A stretch of DNA of 64,000 bases from Sporolactobacillus shoreicorticis (GTDB lineage: Bacteria > Bacillota > Bacilli > Bacillales > Sporolactobacillaceae), in contig NZ_JAMXWM010000007.1 in assembly GCF_024125445.1 (NCBI RefSeq), forward strand, positions 106,978-170,977, given 5' to 3'. The position numbers were made by a program, and so were the translations under genes. Positions 9,294-19,517 of this stretch are shown one piece after another (position 1 is the stretch's first letter; each line of letters begins with the position of its first letter). Under the pieces are notes generated by a model that saw only the letters and a program-made list of their open reading frames with translations, was not told where the DNA came from and did no database searches.

Positions 9294-9309
9294 GTATAGC
9301 TGTGACATT

Positions 9310-9712
9310 GTTCGTGTTCGGGTGATCGCTGTATCTCTTGCAGATATAGAGGAAAGTCCATGCTCGCACGGTCTGTGATGACCGTAGTGTTCGTGCCTGG
9401 CGAAGTCATAAGCCAGGGTAGTTCGGAGCAATCTGAGCTAACGGCGGGAGAGAAACCTGTGTTCCTTCGGGAATATGGTTTGTCATCCCATAAAGTGCCA
9501 TAGTGACGATGTCTTTTGGAAACAAAAGAAGTGGAACGCGGTAAACCCCTCGAGCGGGAAACTCAAACTTGGTAGAGGAACCCTTTGGAAGGAATCAAAC
9601 GGAAAAAGGGACAGATAATTCTGTAGATAGATGATTGCCGCCTCCGTACGAGGAGCGTGCAGCTCCGTTTGAGTGCGAAGGTACAGAACATGGCTTACAG
9701 AACATGAATAAT
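9310..9712 (+). ncRNA. rnpB: RNase P RNA, Bacillus (type B) class
   Basis: Catalytic RNA of ribonuclease P, which matures tRNA 5' ends. Hallmarks run in order: GTTCGGGTGATCGCTG-like 5' end, GAGGAAAGTCCATGCTCGCA (P4/J3-4 core), AGTGTTCGTGCCTGGCGAAG, the AAAGTGCC..AGTGACGA region, GGAACGCGGTAAACCCCTCG, the type B segment AGATAGATGATTGCCGCC, and a 3' end complementary to P4 (ACATGGCTTACAGAAC). About 400 nt, the usual size. Position between gpsB and ypsC is conserved. Ends are estimated to within a few bases. Confidence 0.95.
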
Positions 9713-9726
9713 GCATTTTAATGAAG

Positions 9727-9751
9727 AAAAAGCCCATTAAGGGCTTTTTTT
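9727..9751 (+). terminator. rnpB intrinsic terminator
   Basis: Hairpin AAAAAGCCC-ATTAA-GGGC followed by a run of seven T, just after the RNase P RNA 3' end. Confidence 0.9.
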
Positions 9752-9907
9752 GTTCGATTAAAAAGAGCATAAAATGAATGAGGCAGATCGGCATTGTTTT
9801 GTACCGGGGGGTTCTGTCATAAATCTTGTGATTACGGTTTATTTTGATAAATATAATTGATACATTTGGCAATAGAATGCAGGAGTTCCTGAGAAAGGAA
9901 AAGCGAC

Positions 9908-11044
9908 ATGAGTGAGAAATGGACGCTGATTGCGACGGCAGCAATGGGATTAGAAGCAATTGCTGCGCGAGAGTTAAGAAGTTTAGGATACAAAGATTTA
10001 AAAGTAGAAAACGGCAGAATTTTATTTTCCGGAGGGCCTTTGGATATTTGCCGATGCAATCTCTGGCTCCGCACAGCAGATCGAATCAGGCTTCAAATCG
10101 GTGCTTTTAAAGCGGATACCTTCGACAACTTGTTTGAACAGACAAAGGCACTTCCCTGGGCAGAGATCCTTCCAAGGAATGCCATGTTCCCAGTGATTGG
10201 GAAATCCCATAAATCAATATTGCACAGTGTTCCTGATTGCCAAGCAATTGTTAAAAAAGCAATTGTTGAATCAATGAAACAGCACTATAATCAAGAATGG
10301 TTTGATGAAGACGGACCGATGTTTAAAATCCAGATTGCTCTCGAAAAGGATTGGGTGACACTTGCTATTGATACTTCGGGTGATGGTTTGCATAAGCGGG
10401 GCTACAGACAGCTGCACAACTTAGCACCGCTAAAGGAAACTTTGGCAAGCGCATTAATTTTGCTCAGTCGCTGGAACCCGAATCAGCCGTTTGTCGATCC
10501 CTTCTGTGGTTCAGGTACCTTACCAATCGAAGCAGCTATGATCGGTCAGAATATTGCGCCGGGATTCAATCGGGACTTTGTTTCCGAATCATGGCCGATT
10601 ATTGCGAGTGGCTGCTGGGAGCAAGCACGTGAGGAAGCAGAAAGCATGGCAAACTATGACCAGCCTTTAATGATTACGGGTAGTGACATTGATCACAAAA
10701 TGATTGAACTGTCTGAGCATAATGCGCTTGAAGCCGGCTTTAACGGATTAATTACATTTAAGCAAATGCAGGTCGCTGATTTTACAACGAAGGATGAGAA
10801 TGGATGTATGATTGGAAATCCGCCGTACGGAGAACGAATGGGCGACCGCCAGCAGATTCAAATGATTTGCCGTGATCTGGGAGAACTATTTCAAACCTAT
10901 AAATTATGGTCTTTTTACTTTATCTCATCTTTTGAAAAATTTGAGAATTTCTTTGGCCGTCCAGCAAGCAAGAAAAGAAAGCTGTATAATGGACGAATTC
11001 GGACCGACTTTTATCAATACTTTGGGAAAAAATACATGGATTAA
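9908..11044 (+). CDS. ypsC: YpsC, THUMP-domain 23S rRNA guanine-N2 methyltransferase (RlmL/RlmK-like)
   Basis: A 378-residue enzyme. The N-terminal ferredoxin-like/THUMP region (to about 150) binds RNA. The methyltransferase domain follows, with SAM motif DPFCGSGTLPIEAA near residue 197 and catalytic motif NPPYGERMGD near 302, typical of N2-guanine methylation. The family methylates a 23S rRNA guanine; the exact site here is inferred only from homology to RlmL. SD AGAAAGGAAAAG precedes the ATG. The gene keeps its Bacillus position after rnpB. Confidence 0.9.
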   Translation: MSEKWTLIATAAMGLEAIAARELRSLGYKDLKVENGRILFSGGPLDICRCNLWLRTADRIRLQIGAFKADTFDNLFEQTKALPWAEILPRNAMFPVIGKSHKSILHSVPDCQAIVKKAIVESMKQHYNQEWFDEDGPMFKIQIALEKDWVTLAIDTSGDGLHKRGYRQLHNLAPLKETLASALILLSRWNPNQPFVDPFCGSGTLPIEAAMIGQNIAPGFNRDFVSESWPIIASGCWEQAREEAESMANYDQPLMITGSDIDHKMIELSEHNALEAGFNGLITFKQMQVADFTTKDENGCMIGNPPYGERMGDRQQIQMICRDLGELFQTYKLWSFYFISSFEKFENFFGRPASKKRKLYNGRIRTDFYQYFGKKYMD

Positions 11045-11092
11045 CACAAACTGATCAGGCAAATGATTCTTCTGAGAAAGAAGGACATTACA

Positions 11093-11158
11093 ATGAATAC
11101 AGAGAAAAGAATGAAGGAAGCACTTCCTGCATTTACTATCGTAAAAGGGGCGTTATGA
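11093..11158 (+). CDS. Candidate 21-codon leader ORF before ypwA
   Basis: A short ORF encoding MNTEKRMKEALPAFTIVKGA plus Leu, preceded by AGAAGGAC at a sensible distance. Its TGA stop (11156-11158) directly abuts the ypwA ATG at 11159, and the ypwA ribosome site (AAAAGGGG) lies inside its last codons. This layout would suit translational coupling. No family is recognised and it could be chance. Confidence 0.35.
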   Translation: MNTEKRMKEALPAFTIVKGAL

Positions 11159-12670
11159 ATGGCGATTACTGAAATTGTAGACTCTTATAATAAACATGTA
11201 AAAAAAATCATGGATTTTAACGAGTCCATCGCACTCGCAGAATGGGATATGCGGACAGGTGCGCCGAAAAAGGGCATAAAGCAGCGTTCAGAAGTTGTTG
11301 GAACGCTCTCTGATGAAGTTTTTAAACGATCGACTTCAGACGAAATGAAAGGATACATAGACGCGTTGACTGATCCGGCGGTTCAAGATCAATTAAGCTT
11401 AGTTACAAAAAGAATGATCGAGGATTCAAAAAAAACATATGACCGATTCATCAATATCCCTTCTGAGGAGAACAAAGCGTATGTTATTCTTCAATCCGAA
11501 GCGCAGGATGTATGGAAAGAAGCAAAGGAAAAAAGTGATTTTGCCATGCTTCAACCATACTTGGAAAAAATGGTTGCATTCAAACGGAAATTCATTGAAT
11601 ACTGGGGTATTAAGAAAAATAAATACGATGCATTGCTTGATTTATACGAGCCTGGGGTGACAGTTAAAACCATTGATCAAGTATTTGACAAACTTCGCAA
11701 GGGGCTGATTCCATTAGTTGAAGCGGTTGCCGCATCCAAAGATCAACCGGAAAAAGCATTTTTATCTGTTCCATTTCCTATTGAAAAGCAAAAGGCGCTG
11801 TGCCTCCATTTGCTCAAGGAAATCGGATACGATTTTGATGCCGGTCGCCTTGACGAAACAGAACATCCCTTTGAAATCACGCTCAATCCCGGTGATGTGC
11901 GTGTGACAACGAATTATCAGGAAACTGATTTTATCTCTACGGTGTTAGGAACCATTCATGAAGGAGGCCATGCTCTGTACGAACAGCATATATCCCGTGA
12001 ATTAGTAGGAACACCGCTTTGTGCAGGAACCTCGATGGGTATCCACGAGTCGCAGTCCCTCTTCTTTGAAAATTTTATCGGCCGAAGCAAAGCATTCTGG
12101 TCGTGTCATTATGAAGAGTTGAAAAGGTTTGCAAACGGCCAGTTTGACGGCATATCTCTCGATGATTTTTATCGAGCAATCAATGTGTCTCAACCATCAC
12201 TTATTCGTACCTTGGCAGATGAATTAACCTATCCGCTTCATATTATGGTACGCTACGATATTGAAAAAGGATTGTTTAATGGAGAATTGAGCGTAAAGGA
12301 TTTGCCGGGAGTGTGGAACGAAAAAATGAACGAATATCTGGGCATTACTCCAAACAATGATCGTGAGGGTGTGCTTCAGGATATTCACTGGCCGGGCGGA
12401 GATTTCGGCTACTTCCCATCCTATGCACTGGGTTACGTTTATGCTGCTCAATTTAAGAACACGATGGTTAAAGATATACCTGACTTCAACGTTCGCGTCG
12501 GTTCAGGCGATCTAAAAGTGGTTACAGAGTGGCTCAGCAAACACATTCATCAGTTCGGAAGCTTAAAAAAACCGCTTAAAATTCTCAATGATACGACTGA
12601 AGAGGGACCGAATCCAAATTATTTATTAAATGATCTGTCGAAAAAATATAGTGACATCTATCGCCTTTAA
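11159..12670 (+). CDS. ypwA: YpwA, M32-family thermostable carboxypeptidase
   Basis: A 503-residue metallocarboxypeptidase of family M32, of the normal length. The zinc site is HEGGH at residues 267-271 (TIHEGGHALYEQ), and the downstream Glu ligand lies in HESQSLFFEN. DVRVTTNY and the C-terminal GYFPSYALGYVYAAQ are also M32 signatures. It releases C-terminal residues from short peptides in the cytosol. SD AAAAGGGG. It keeps its ypsC neighbour as in B. subtilis. Confidence 0.93.
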   Translation: MAITEIVDSYNKHVKKIMDFNESIALAEWDMRTGAPKKGIKQRSEVVGTLSDEVFKRSTSDEMKGYIDALTDPAVQDQLSLVTKRMIEDSKKTYDRFINIPSEENKAYVILQSEAQDVWKEAKEKSDFAMLQPYLEKMVAFKRKFIEYWGIKKNKYDALLDLYEPGVTVKTIDQVFDKLRKGLIPLVEAVAASKDQPEKAFLSVPFPIEKQKALCLHLLKEIGYDFDAGRLDETEHPFEITLNPGDVRVTTNYQETDFISTVLGTIHEGGHALYEQHISRELVGTPLCAGTSMGIHESQSLFFENFIGRSKAFWSCHYEELKRFANGQFDGISLDDFYRAINVSQPSLIRTLADELTYPLHIMVRYDIEKGLFNGELSVKDLPGVWNEKMNEYLGITPNNDREGVLQDIHWPGGDFGYFPSYALGYVYAAQFKNTMVKDIPDFNVRVGSGDLKVVTEWLSKHIHQFGSLKKPLKILNDTTEEGPNPNYLLNDLSKKYSDIYRL

Positions 12671-12766
12671 TCCATATGATTCAAAGAAACAAGTCGAACA
12701 TCAGAGATAGATCAGAACGCATTCTGTTCCCTGCTGAACAGGATGTTGGAGAAAGGGGTTCTTTAT

Positions 12767-14725
12767 TTGGCAAGACAAGTATCAGCTTATGATGATGACA
12801 CAATACAAATACTCGAGGGCCTGGAGGCTGTACGAAAACGTCCGGGCATGTATATTGGTTCTACCGATTCAAGAGGGCTGCATCATCTTGTTTATGAAAT
12901 TGTTGATAATGCGGTAGATGAAGCACTCGCCGGTTATGGAAATGAAATTTTCGTTCGCATTCATAAAGACGGAAGTGTAAGCGTGCGTGACTTTGGCCGC
13001 GGGATGCCTACCGGAATGCATCGAACAGGGAAACCAACGATAGAAGTTATCTTTACCATTCTGCACGCAGGAGGCAAGTTCGGACAGAGCGGCGGTTATA
13101 AAACAAGCGGCGGACTGCATGGTGTCGGCTCTTCTGTTGTCAATGCACTTTCAGAATGGCTGGAAGTTACCATCTGGCGCGACGGAAAGACTTTCAAGCA
13201 GCGTTTTGAACATGGTGGTCATCCGGCGACAACTCTGGAAGAAATCGGAACGACCCGCGAGACAGGATCATTGATTCATTTTAAACCGGATGCAACAATT
13301 TTTAGTACAACGGCGTATCAGTTTGATATTCTAAGCGAACGGCTCCGCGAATCAGCGTTTCTGCAAAAGGGAATGAAGATTGTTCTGACCGATGAACGAA
13401 GTGACCGTGAAGAAGTTTATCACTATGAAGAAGGAATTAAAGAATTTGTCGCTTACTTAAATGAAGACAAGGACGTCCTTCATCCGGTCGTTGCCTTTGA
13501 AGGTACAGCCAGTGAAATGGAGGTTGAGGTCGCATTTCAGTATAACGACGGCTATTCGGAAAATTTAATCTCATTTGTTAATCATGTACGTACTAAGGAC
13601 GGCGGGACGCATGAATCCGGATTTCGTACAGCGCTGACGCGCGTGTTCAATGATTATGCGCGAAAAAGTGGTATTTTGAAGGAAAAAGAGAAGAATCTGG
13701 ATGGTACGGATATTCGTGAAGGGTTCATGGGCATCGTTTCTATTCGCGTTCCGGAGCATTTGCTTCAGTTTGAGGGTCAGACGAAGGAAAAGCTCGGAAC
13801 GAGCGAAGCACGGTCAGCAGTAGACACGGTTGTATCAGAACAGCTCGCCTATTTTCTTGAAGAAAATCCTCAGACAAGCGAAAGATTAATTCGAAAGGCG
13901 ACACGTGCACGTCAAGCGCGTATCGCTGCACGAAAAGCAAGAGAAGATGCAAGAAACGGTAAAAAGTCGAAGCGTAAGGAAACGATGCTCAGCGGAAAGC
14001 TGACTCCGGCATCTTCTAAAAATGCGGAACGGAACGAGTTGTACCTTGTCGAAGGTGATTCAGCGGGAGGTTCGGCGAAACAGGGACGCGATCGTAAATT
14101 TCAAGCTGTTTTGCCGCTTCGAGGCAAAGTCATTAACACACAAAAGGCCCGGCTTGAAGAAATTATGAAAAACGAAGAAATCAACACGATTATTTATGCG
14201 ATTGGCGCAGGAGTAGGTTCGGATTTTTCTATTAAAGACAGTAATTACGATAAAATTATTATCATGACGGATGCCGACAACGATGGCGCACATATTCAAG
14301 TGCTTCTTCTTACTTTCTTCTATCGGTATATGCGGCCATTAATCGACGCAGGCAAAGTGTATATAGCACTGCCACCTCTCTATAAAGTAAGTAAAGGGAT
14401 CGGGAAGAAAGAAAAACTGGAATATGCTTGGGACGATAATGGGCTTAAGGAAGCAATAAAAAAAATCGGCAAAGGCTACACTATCCAGCGTTACAAAGGT
14501 TTAGGCGAGATGAATGCCGATCAACTGTGGGAAACAACGATGAATCCTGAATCGAGAACCTTGATTCAGGTTCATATTGAAGATAAAGCCTATGCTGAGC
14601 GCAGGGTGAGTACACTTATGGGTGATAAAGTGGAACCGCGGCGCAAGTGGATCGAAACGCATGTGGCATTTGGACTTGAAGAAGAGGTAAGTGAAGGATT
14701 GACCGCTGTGAAAGGTGCTGATTAA
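12767..14725 (+). CDS. parE: ParE, DNA topoisomerase IV subunit B
   Basis: ATPase subunit of topoisomerase IV, which decatenates daughter chromosomes. The GHKL ATPase starts with [15 protein letters not shown] and [11 protein letters not shown], with the ATP lid [16 protein letters not shown] transducer domain follows, then TOPRIM with [15 protein letters not shown] near residue 428 and DADNDG near 502. The preferred start is TTG 12767 ([11 protein letters not shown]), eight bases after GAGAAAGGGG; the ATG at 12743 overlaps that ribosome site. It gives 652 residues, normal for ParE. parC follows after 2 bases. Confidence 0.96.
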   Translation: MARQVSAYDDDTIQILEGLEAVRKRPGMYIGSTDSRGLHHLVYEIVDNAVDEALAGYGNEIFVRIHKDGSVSVRDFGRGMPTGMHRTGKPTIEVIFTILHAGGKFGQSGGYKTSGGLHGVGSSVVNALSEWLEVTIWRDGKTFKQRFEHGGHPATTLEEIGTTRETGSLIHFKPDATIFSTTAYQFDILSERLRESAFLQKGMKIVLTDERSDREEVYHYEEGIKEFVAYLNEDKDVLHPVVAFEGTASEMEVEVAFQYNDGYSENLISFVNHVRTKDGGTHESGFRTALTRVFNDYARKSGILKEKEKNLDGTDIREGFMGIVSIRVPEHLLQFEGQTKEKLGTSEARSAVDTVVSEQLAYFLEENPQTSERLIRKATRARQARIAARKAREDARNGKKSKRKETMLSGKLTPASSKNAERNELYLVEGDSAGGSAKQGRDRKFQAVLPLRGKVINTQKARLEEIMKNEEINTIIYAIGAGVGSDFSIKDSNYDKIIIMTDADNDGAHIQVLLLTFFYRYMRPLIDAGKVYIALPPLYKVSKGIGKKEKLEYAWDDNGLKEAIKKIGKGYTIQRYKGLGEMNADQLWETTMNPESRTLIQVHIEDKAYAERRVSTLMGDKVEPRRKWIETHVAFGLEEEVSEGLTAVKGAD

Positions 14726-14727
14726 CT

Positions 14728-17175
14728 GTGGCAAATAGAGAAAAATTAGTGAATCGGACGCTCGAAGAAGTCATGGGCGACCGATTCGGCATTTATAGCA
14801 AATATATTATTCAGGAGCGTGCGCTTCCCGATGTTCGAGACGGATTAAAGCCTGTGCAGCGTCGCATTCTTTATGCAATGCTTCGGGACGGTAATACAAA
14901 CGACAAACCGTTCCGCAAGTCGGCGAAAACGGTCGGCAACGTCATCGGCAACTACCATCCGCATGGTGATTCCTCAGTCTACGAAGCAATGGTACGTATG
15001 AGCCAGGATTGGAAAGTACGGATGCCGCTTATTGAAATGCACGGAAACAACGGCAGTCTTGACGGCGATCCGCCGGCGGCAATGCGTTACACAGAGGCTC
15101 GGTTGTCGAAGATATCTGCCGAGCTGCTGAGCGATCTGGATGCGAAAACAGTCGACTACGTGCTTAACTTTGATGACACAACGGAAGAACCCACTGTTTT
15201 TCCGTCAAAATTTCCCAATTTGCTGGTTAATGGTTCAACTGGAATTTCGGCGGGCTACGCAACGGACATTCCACCACACTGCTTGTCTGAAATCATTGAT
15301 GCAACGATTATGCTAATGGAAAATCCAAGCGCTACGGTCGATGATTTAATGACCTATGTTAAAGGGCCGGATTTTCCAACAGGTGGAATTGTTCAGGGAT
15401 TGGACGGAATTAAGAAAGCATATAAAACGGGGAAAGGTAAAATTGTGCTGCGCGCCCGTACTGAAATTGACACTTTGCGTACAGGACGAAAACAGATTAT
15501 CGTTACTGAGTTGCCCTATGAAGTTAATAAAGCGCTGCTCGTGAAGAAGATGGACGAACTTCGTCTTGATCATAAGGTTGAGGGCGTTTCAGAAGTGCGT
15601 GATGAGACAGACCGCAGCGGCATGCGTATTATTATTGAATTAAAAAAAGATGCAGATCCAAACGGTATTTTAAATTTTTATTTTAAAAATACCGATTTAC
15701 AGATCTCATACAACTTTAATATGGTCGCCATTGATCATAAAGCACCAAGGCAGCTGGGGCTTAGGGAGATTCTTGAAGCCTATATTGAACACCAAAAAGA
15801 AGTTGTCACTCGCCGATCACAATTTGAACTTCAAAAAAGTATTGAACGACAACACATCGTTCGAGGATTAATCAAAGCAATCTCAATTCTTGATGAAGTC
15901 ATTCGTGTGATCCGAAGCTCAAAGGATAAAAAGAACGCAAAACAGAATCTCTGTGACGTTTTTGCATTTACTGAAATTCAGGCGGAAGCAATCGTAAATT
16001 TACAACTGTATCGTTTAACAAATACGGACATTGTCACACTTCAAGAGGAAGAGCATCAATTGGACTTAACCATTGCACGATTGCAGGGAATACTTAATTC
16101 CGGCAAAAAATTGATCGCGGTCATCAAAAAGGAACTATTAAATGTTCGAAATAAATATGCGGACGCAAGAAGAACAACCATTGAAGCAGAAATTGAAGAA
16201 ATCAAAATTAATCTTGAAGTCATGGTTGCTTCTGAAGAGGTCATGGTATCCTTAACAAAACATGGCTATGTGAAGCGTTCAAGTTTGCGATCTTATACGG
16301 CAAGTGGCGACGATGGTGTGGCAATGAAGGACACGGACCATTCACTGTTTCAGAAGCAGATGAACACAACCGATACCTTGCTCGTATTTACAGACAAGGG
16401 CCGATACGTTTATTTGCCTGTCCATGAAATTCAGGATCGTCGCTGGAAGGAGCTTGGCCAGCACATTGCAAGCATTGTTCCGATCGATCCGGATGAAGCG
16501 ATTATTTCAGCCGTTCCTGTAAGTGATTTTGAACACAGCAGATTGTATATGACGTTCTTAACGAAACTAGGTATGGTCAAACGGACAAAATTACTGGAAT
16601 ATAAAGCGCAGCGCCGTTCAAAGCCCTTGACCGCTTTAAAATTAAAGAAAGATGACTCATGTCTTGCTGCCATGGTCACGGACGGATCTTCAGATTTACT
16701 ACTCGCAACTTATATGGGTTACGGATTGCGTTTTGCTGAGCAGGAGGCCGGAGAAGTCGGTCAGCGCGCGGCAGGTGTTAAGGCCGTTCAGTTAAAAAAT
16801 GGCGATACGGTTGCCGGTGCCGTTGCCCTTAAGAATCAATCATCTGTTCACTTATTGATTGTTACTGATCGCGGGGCCGTCAAGAAAATGAACATAGAAG
16901 GCCAAATCGAACAAACCGGCCGGCCGAGACGCGGTGTACAGTTGCTGCGTGAATTAAAGACGAGACCGCATCATATTGCCGGTTTGGCACTTGTTGGCAC
17001 GAGTGATCAGATCAACATCAGCACGGATAAGGGGAATGTGTTCACACTTCAATCGAAGGACATTCGAGTATCCGATCGGTACAGCAACGGTTCTTTCGTT
17101 TTAGATCAGGATGAGGACGGAAAAGTCAACGAAATTTGGATGGATACGGATCAGGTCAAAAAAAACGAGGATTGA
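14728..17175 (+). CDS. parC: ParC, DNA topoisomerase IV subunit A
   Basis: Breakage-reunion subunit of topoisomerase IV, 815 residues. The N-terminal winged-helix/tower domain carries catalytic Tyr121 in [10 protein letters not shown]. The quinolone-resistance region reads [16 protein letters not shown] and carries the usual Ser and Glu. The C-terminal beta-pinwheel is represented by repeated blades ([46 protein letters not shown]). The start is GTG at 14728, two bases after the parE stop. The two are co-expressed. Confidence 0.96.
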   Translation: MANREKLVNRTLEEVMGDRFGIYSKYIIQERALPDVRDGLKPVQRRILYAMLRDGNTNDKPFRKSAKTVGNVIGNYHPHGDSSVYEAMVRMSQDWKVRMPLIEMHGNNGSLDGDPPAAMRYTEARLSKISAELLSDLDAKTVDYVLNFDDTTEEPTVFPSKFPNLLVNGSTGISAGYATDIPPHCLSEIIDATIMLMENPSATVDDLMTYVKGPDFPTGGIVQGLDGIKKAYKTGKGKIVLRARTEIDTLRTGRKQIIVTELPYEVNKALLVKKMDELRLDHKVEGVSEVRDETDRSGMRIIIELKKDADPNGILNFYFKNTDLQISYNFNMVAIDHKAPRQLGLREILEAYIEHQKEVVTRRSQFELQKSIERQHIVRGLIKAISILDEVIRVIRSSKDKKNAKQNLCDVFAFTEIQAEAIVNLQLYRLTNTDIVTLQEEEHQLDLTIARLQGILNSGKKLIAVIKKELLNVRNKYADARRTTIEAEIEEIKINLEVMVASEEVMVSLTKHGYVKRSSLRSYTASGDDGVAMKDTDHSLFQKQMNTTDTLLVFTDKGRYVYLPVHEIQDRRWKELGQHIASIVPIDPDEAIISAVPVSDFEHSRLYMTFLTKLGMVKRTKLLEYKAQRRSKPLTALKLKKDDSCLAAMVTDGSSDLLLATYMGYGLRFAEQEAGEVGQRAAGVKAVQLKNGDTVAGAVALKNQSSVHLLIVTDRGAVKKMNIEGQIEQTGRPRRGVQLLRELKTRPHHIAGLALVGTSDQINISTDKGNVFTLQSKDIRVSDRYSNGSFVLDQDEDGKVNEIWMDTDQVKKNED

Positions 17176-17179
17176 ATGA

Positions 17180-17659
17180 CTACCTGCGGATAAAAATATG
17201 GTAATAAACCATAGTTACAGTGAGTACAATCAGGTAGATCGGCAACGAGAAGAACAGTTGATACCCATTTTTATAGTGGTAAACGCCGACGTGCCAGGCT
17301 AATGCTTCGGCAAACATTGAAATCAGTGCCCAAACTGAAATATAAAAGAAATAAGTCGATCGATTTTTTCCAATACCAGTATAAAAGTAAACGAAAAGAT
17401 AGGCAAAGGGACCAAACATGACGAATGAAAGCATATCCCAAAAGTCAACAAACGGTGTATCGTTTACGCTATAATAATTAAATGGATTGATACACACCGT
17501 ATTATCAAAAAAAGCGCTGATAAAAATACCAATCAGAAGCATTGTGACTGTCTGCTGCCGTGTGAAACGTTTTGGCAGAAGAAAAATAATCACATAGGCT
17601 ATAATGCCGCTGATCAGAATGAACAGTTCATTTGAATTGAAAGCCGTATCTTTTGGCAT
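17180..17659 (-). CDS. CBO0543-family multi-pass membrane protein (copy 2)
   Basis: A 159-residue, very hydrophobic protein with about five membrane spans, resembling the family named CBO0543, whose function is unknown. Conserved features include LLPKRFTRQQT after the first span and a DPF/DFWD segment. I prefer the ATG at 17659 because AAGGGAGA lies just upstream; the frame also reaches an ATG at 17677 that abuts the stop of the upstream paralogue (TAAATG). It is paralogous to the next gene and probably cotranscribed with it. It converges on parC. Confidence 0.65.
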   Translation of the reverse strand: MPKDTAFNSNELFILISGIIAYVIIFLLPKRFTRQQTVTMLLIGIFISAFFDNTVCINPFNYYSVNDTPFVDFWDMLSFVMFGPFAYLFVYFYTGIGKNRSTYFFYISVWALISMFAEALAWHVGVYHYKNGYQLFFSLPIYLIVLTVTMVYYHIFIRR

Positions 17660-17677
17660 TTGGATCTCCCTTTTCAT

Positions 17678-18151
17678 TTACTCGTCGCCTGATTGCCGTT
17701 TTAAACCAAGCAGTTGAAATACTTTAAGAAGGAACAGCATGAGTATGTAGTAACAAATAAAGTAGACAGACAAAATCAACGTGCTGATTGACGTAACAAT
17801 GGTATGTTTTTCTTCAAGTTTGCAAAACAAAATAAATACGAGAAAGCTTGCAGCGAATGTGAGCGACTTTTTCCATAAACCTTTGTCTTGCACTAAATTA
17901 ATGGAGATCAGTGTGAGCACAGGGAAAATAACATTCCGATTAAAAAGAAATGCGATTGTCCCTTCAACACTGTAGTTAAATCCGTGATCGCCAAAATACA
18001 TGCGCTTCGCAGGAATCAAGAGAGAAATCATAATGGTAATTGAGCAAGTGAGAAATAGAAATAGATTTTCCTCACGGGAAAGCCGTTTGGGCAGTATAAT
18101 GAAAAGATTCACGACGATCCAAATGAGACACAGAGTGACGGCTAGAACCAT
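17678..18151 (-). CDS. CBO0543-family multi-pass membrane protein (copy 1)
   Basis: A 157-residue membrane protein with about five spans, first gene of a two-gene minus-strand unit. It shares the LPKRLSREEN motif after the first span with its downstream neighbour (LPKRFTRQQT), so the two look like tandem duplicates that have diverged. GGAGGAAAATGA gives a clear start. The family has no known function; members often occur in pairs in spore formers, which may mean a heteromeric complex (inference). Confidence 0.65.
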   Translation of the reverse strand: MVLAVTLCLIWIVVNLFIILPKRLSREENLFLFLTCSITIMISLLIPAKRMYFGDHGFNYSVEGTIAFLFNRNVIFPVLTLISINLVQDKGLWKKSLTFAASFLVFILFCKLEEKHTIVTSISTLILSVYFICYYILMLFLLKVFQLLGLKRQSGDE

Positions 18152-18340
18152 TCATTTTCCTCCTTTTCGGCGATTAGGTAGGTTGTGAATCATGATGCTG
18201 ATCAATAATTAGGCCAATTTTGTACCTTCCATTATCTTGAACGTTTTTTGGGGAATTCATTCTGATCCATGTGCGTATCTGCTGATTTATCATTTGTCTG
18301 TTCGTACTAAGCGTTCTAATGGCATTGATCAGAAAAATCA

Positions 18341-18379
18341 CTTAGAATAAAACATGATAAAAAATGATCATTTTCTAAG
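18341..18379 (+). promoter_or_regulatory. Dyad overlapping the predicted yumC promoter
   Basis: CTTAGAA (18341-18347) and TTCTAAG (18373-18379) form arms, with ATGAT/ATCAT inside and the 14-base palindrome AAAATGATCATTTT (18361-18374) at the right. A possible promoter TTGATC (18325-18330), 17 bases, TAAAAC (18348-18353) overlaps it, so it could be an operator or a 5' untranslated hairpin. The AT-rich palindrome is Fur-like only loosely. Confidence 0.35.
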
Positions 18380-18397
18380 GTAGTTGGAGGGATTGTA

Positions 18398-19405
18398 TTG
18401 ACCGAAGAACAAGAACTTTTTGATATAACGATAATAGGCGGGGGTCCAACGGGACTTTTCACCACTTTTTATGCCGGAATGCGGCAAATGAAAGTGAAAA
18501 TTATTGAAAGTCTCCCGCAACTTGGCGGACAGCTCAGTACCCTTTACCCTGAAAAAGAAATCTTCGATGTCGCTGGATTTCCAAAGATCAAGGCAAAAGA
18601 TCTGGTTAAAAATTTGACGGTACAAGCAGAGCAATTTCATCCTGATGTTGTGCTTGATGAAGCGATCAGTTCTATGGTACGGCGAGAAGATGGAGTCATT
18701 GAACTGATCGGAGCTTCCGGCCGCGCTCATCGCACGAAAACCATTGTGATCACTGCCGGAGTCGGCGCGTTCGCGCCACGACCATTAAAGGTCGATCAAA
18801 GTGTTGAAAAGTTCACGAACATACATTATTATGTTCAGGATGTGACGATTTTTAAAAAGAGACGCGTTGTCATTTTGGGAGGCGGCGATTCCGCCGTTGA
18901 TTGGGCGAACACCTTGGCCCCGATCGCAAAGAGCGTGACCATTATCCATCGCCGCGATCAATTCAGGGCGCATGAAACAAGTGTCGAGGCGATGAAAAAG
19001 GCATCTGTGCAAATCAAAACCCCGTTTATTGCGAAATCTGTCTCAGGATCGCAGGACCGTATTGATCAACTAACGATTCAAATGGTGAAAGGTGAAACAG
19101 AGGAAACGTTGCCACTGGATGATTTGATCGTGAACTATGGTTTTGTATCCGCCTTAGGACCGATTAAGGATTGGGGACTTGAGCTGGAGAAGAATTCAAT
19201 TCTAGTAAACAGCAAAATGGAAACCAATATTCCGGGTGTTTATGCCGCGGGAGATATTGCTGCTTATCCCGGAAAAATTAAACTGATCGCAACCGGACTG
19301 GGCGAAGCGCCGACTGCTGTTAATAATGCCAAGCATTATCTTGATCCGAAATCACGCGCGCAACCTGTGCACAGTTCAAGCGCAGGCGAACTATTTGCAA
19401 AATAA
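18398..19405 (+). CDS. yumC: Ferredoxin/flavodoxin-NADP reductase, YumC type
   Basis: A thioredoxin-reductase-like FNR of 335 residues that passes electrons between NADPH and ferredoxin or flavodoxin. The FAD-binding motif is [16 protein letters not shown] and the NADPH site is [14 protein letters not shown] followed by [10 protein letters not shown]. The FAD C-terminal motif is [20 protein letters not shown]. The redox CxxC of thioredoxin reductase is absent, as expected for this class. Start TTG 18398, eight bases after GGAGGG. No partner gene is adjacent. Confidence 0.92.
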   Translation: MTEEQELFDITIIGGGPTGLFTTFYAGMRQMKVKIIESLPQLGGQLSTLYPEKEIFDVAGFPKIKAKDLVKNLTVQAEQFHPDVVLDEAISSMVRREDGVIELIGASGRAHRTKTIVITAGVGAFAPRPLKVDQSVEKFTNIHYYVQDVTIFKKRRVVILGGGDSAVDWANTLAPIAKSVTIIHRRDQFRAHETSVEAMKKASVQIKTPFIAKSVSGSQDRIDQLTIQMVKGETEETLPLDDLIVNYGFVSALGPIKDWGLELEKNSILVNSKMETNIPGVYAAGDIAAYPGKIKLIATGLGEAPTAVNNAKHYLDPKSRAQPVHSSSAGELFAK

Positions 19406-19420
19406 ACTTACGTTTTTTTT

Positions 19421-19448
19421 AGAAGCCTGAGATGGTCAGGCTTCTTTA
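19421..19448 (+). terminator. Probable yumC terminator
   Basis: Hairpin GAAGCCTGA-GATGG-TCAGGCTTC followed by only three T; weak tail. Confidence 0.55.
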
Positions 19449-19517
19449 CATAACTCAAGAAAAATGAAATAGAAAACAACATATTTTGTTTAGAAATAAG
19501 ATGAATGGGGCTACTCA

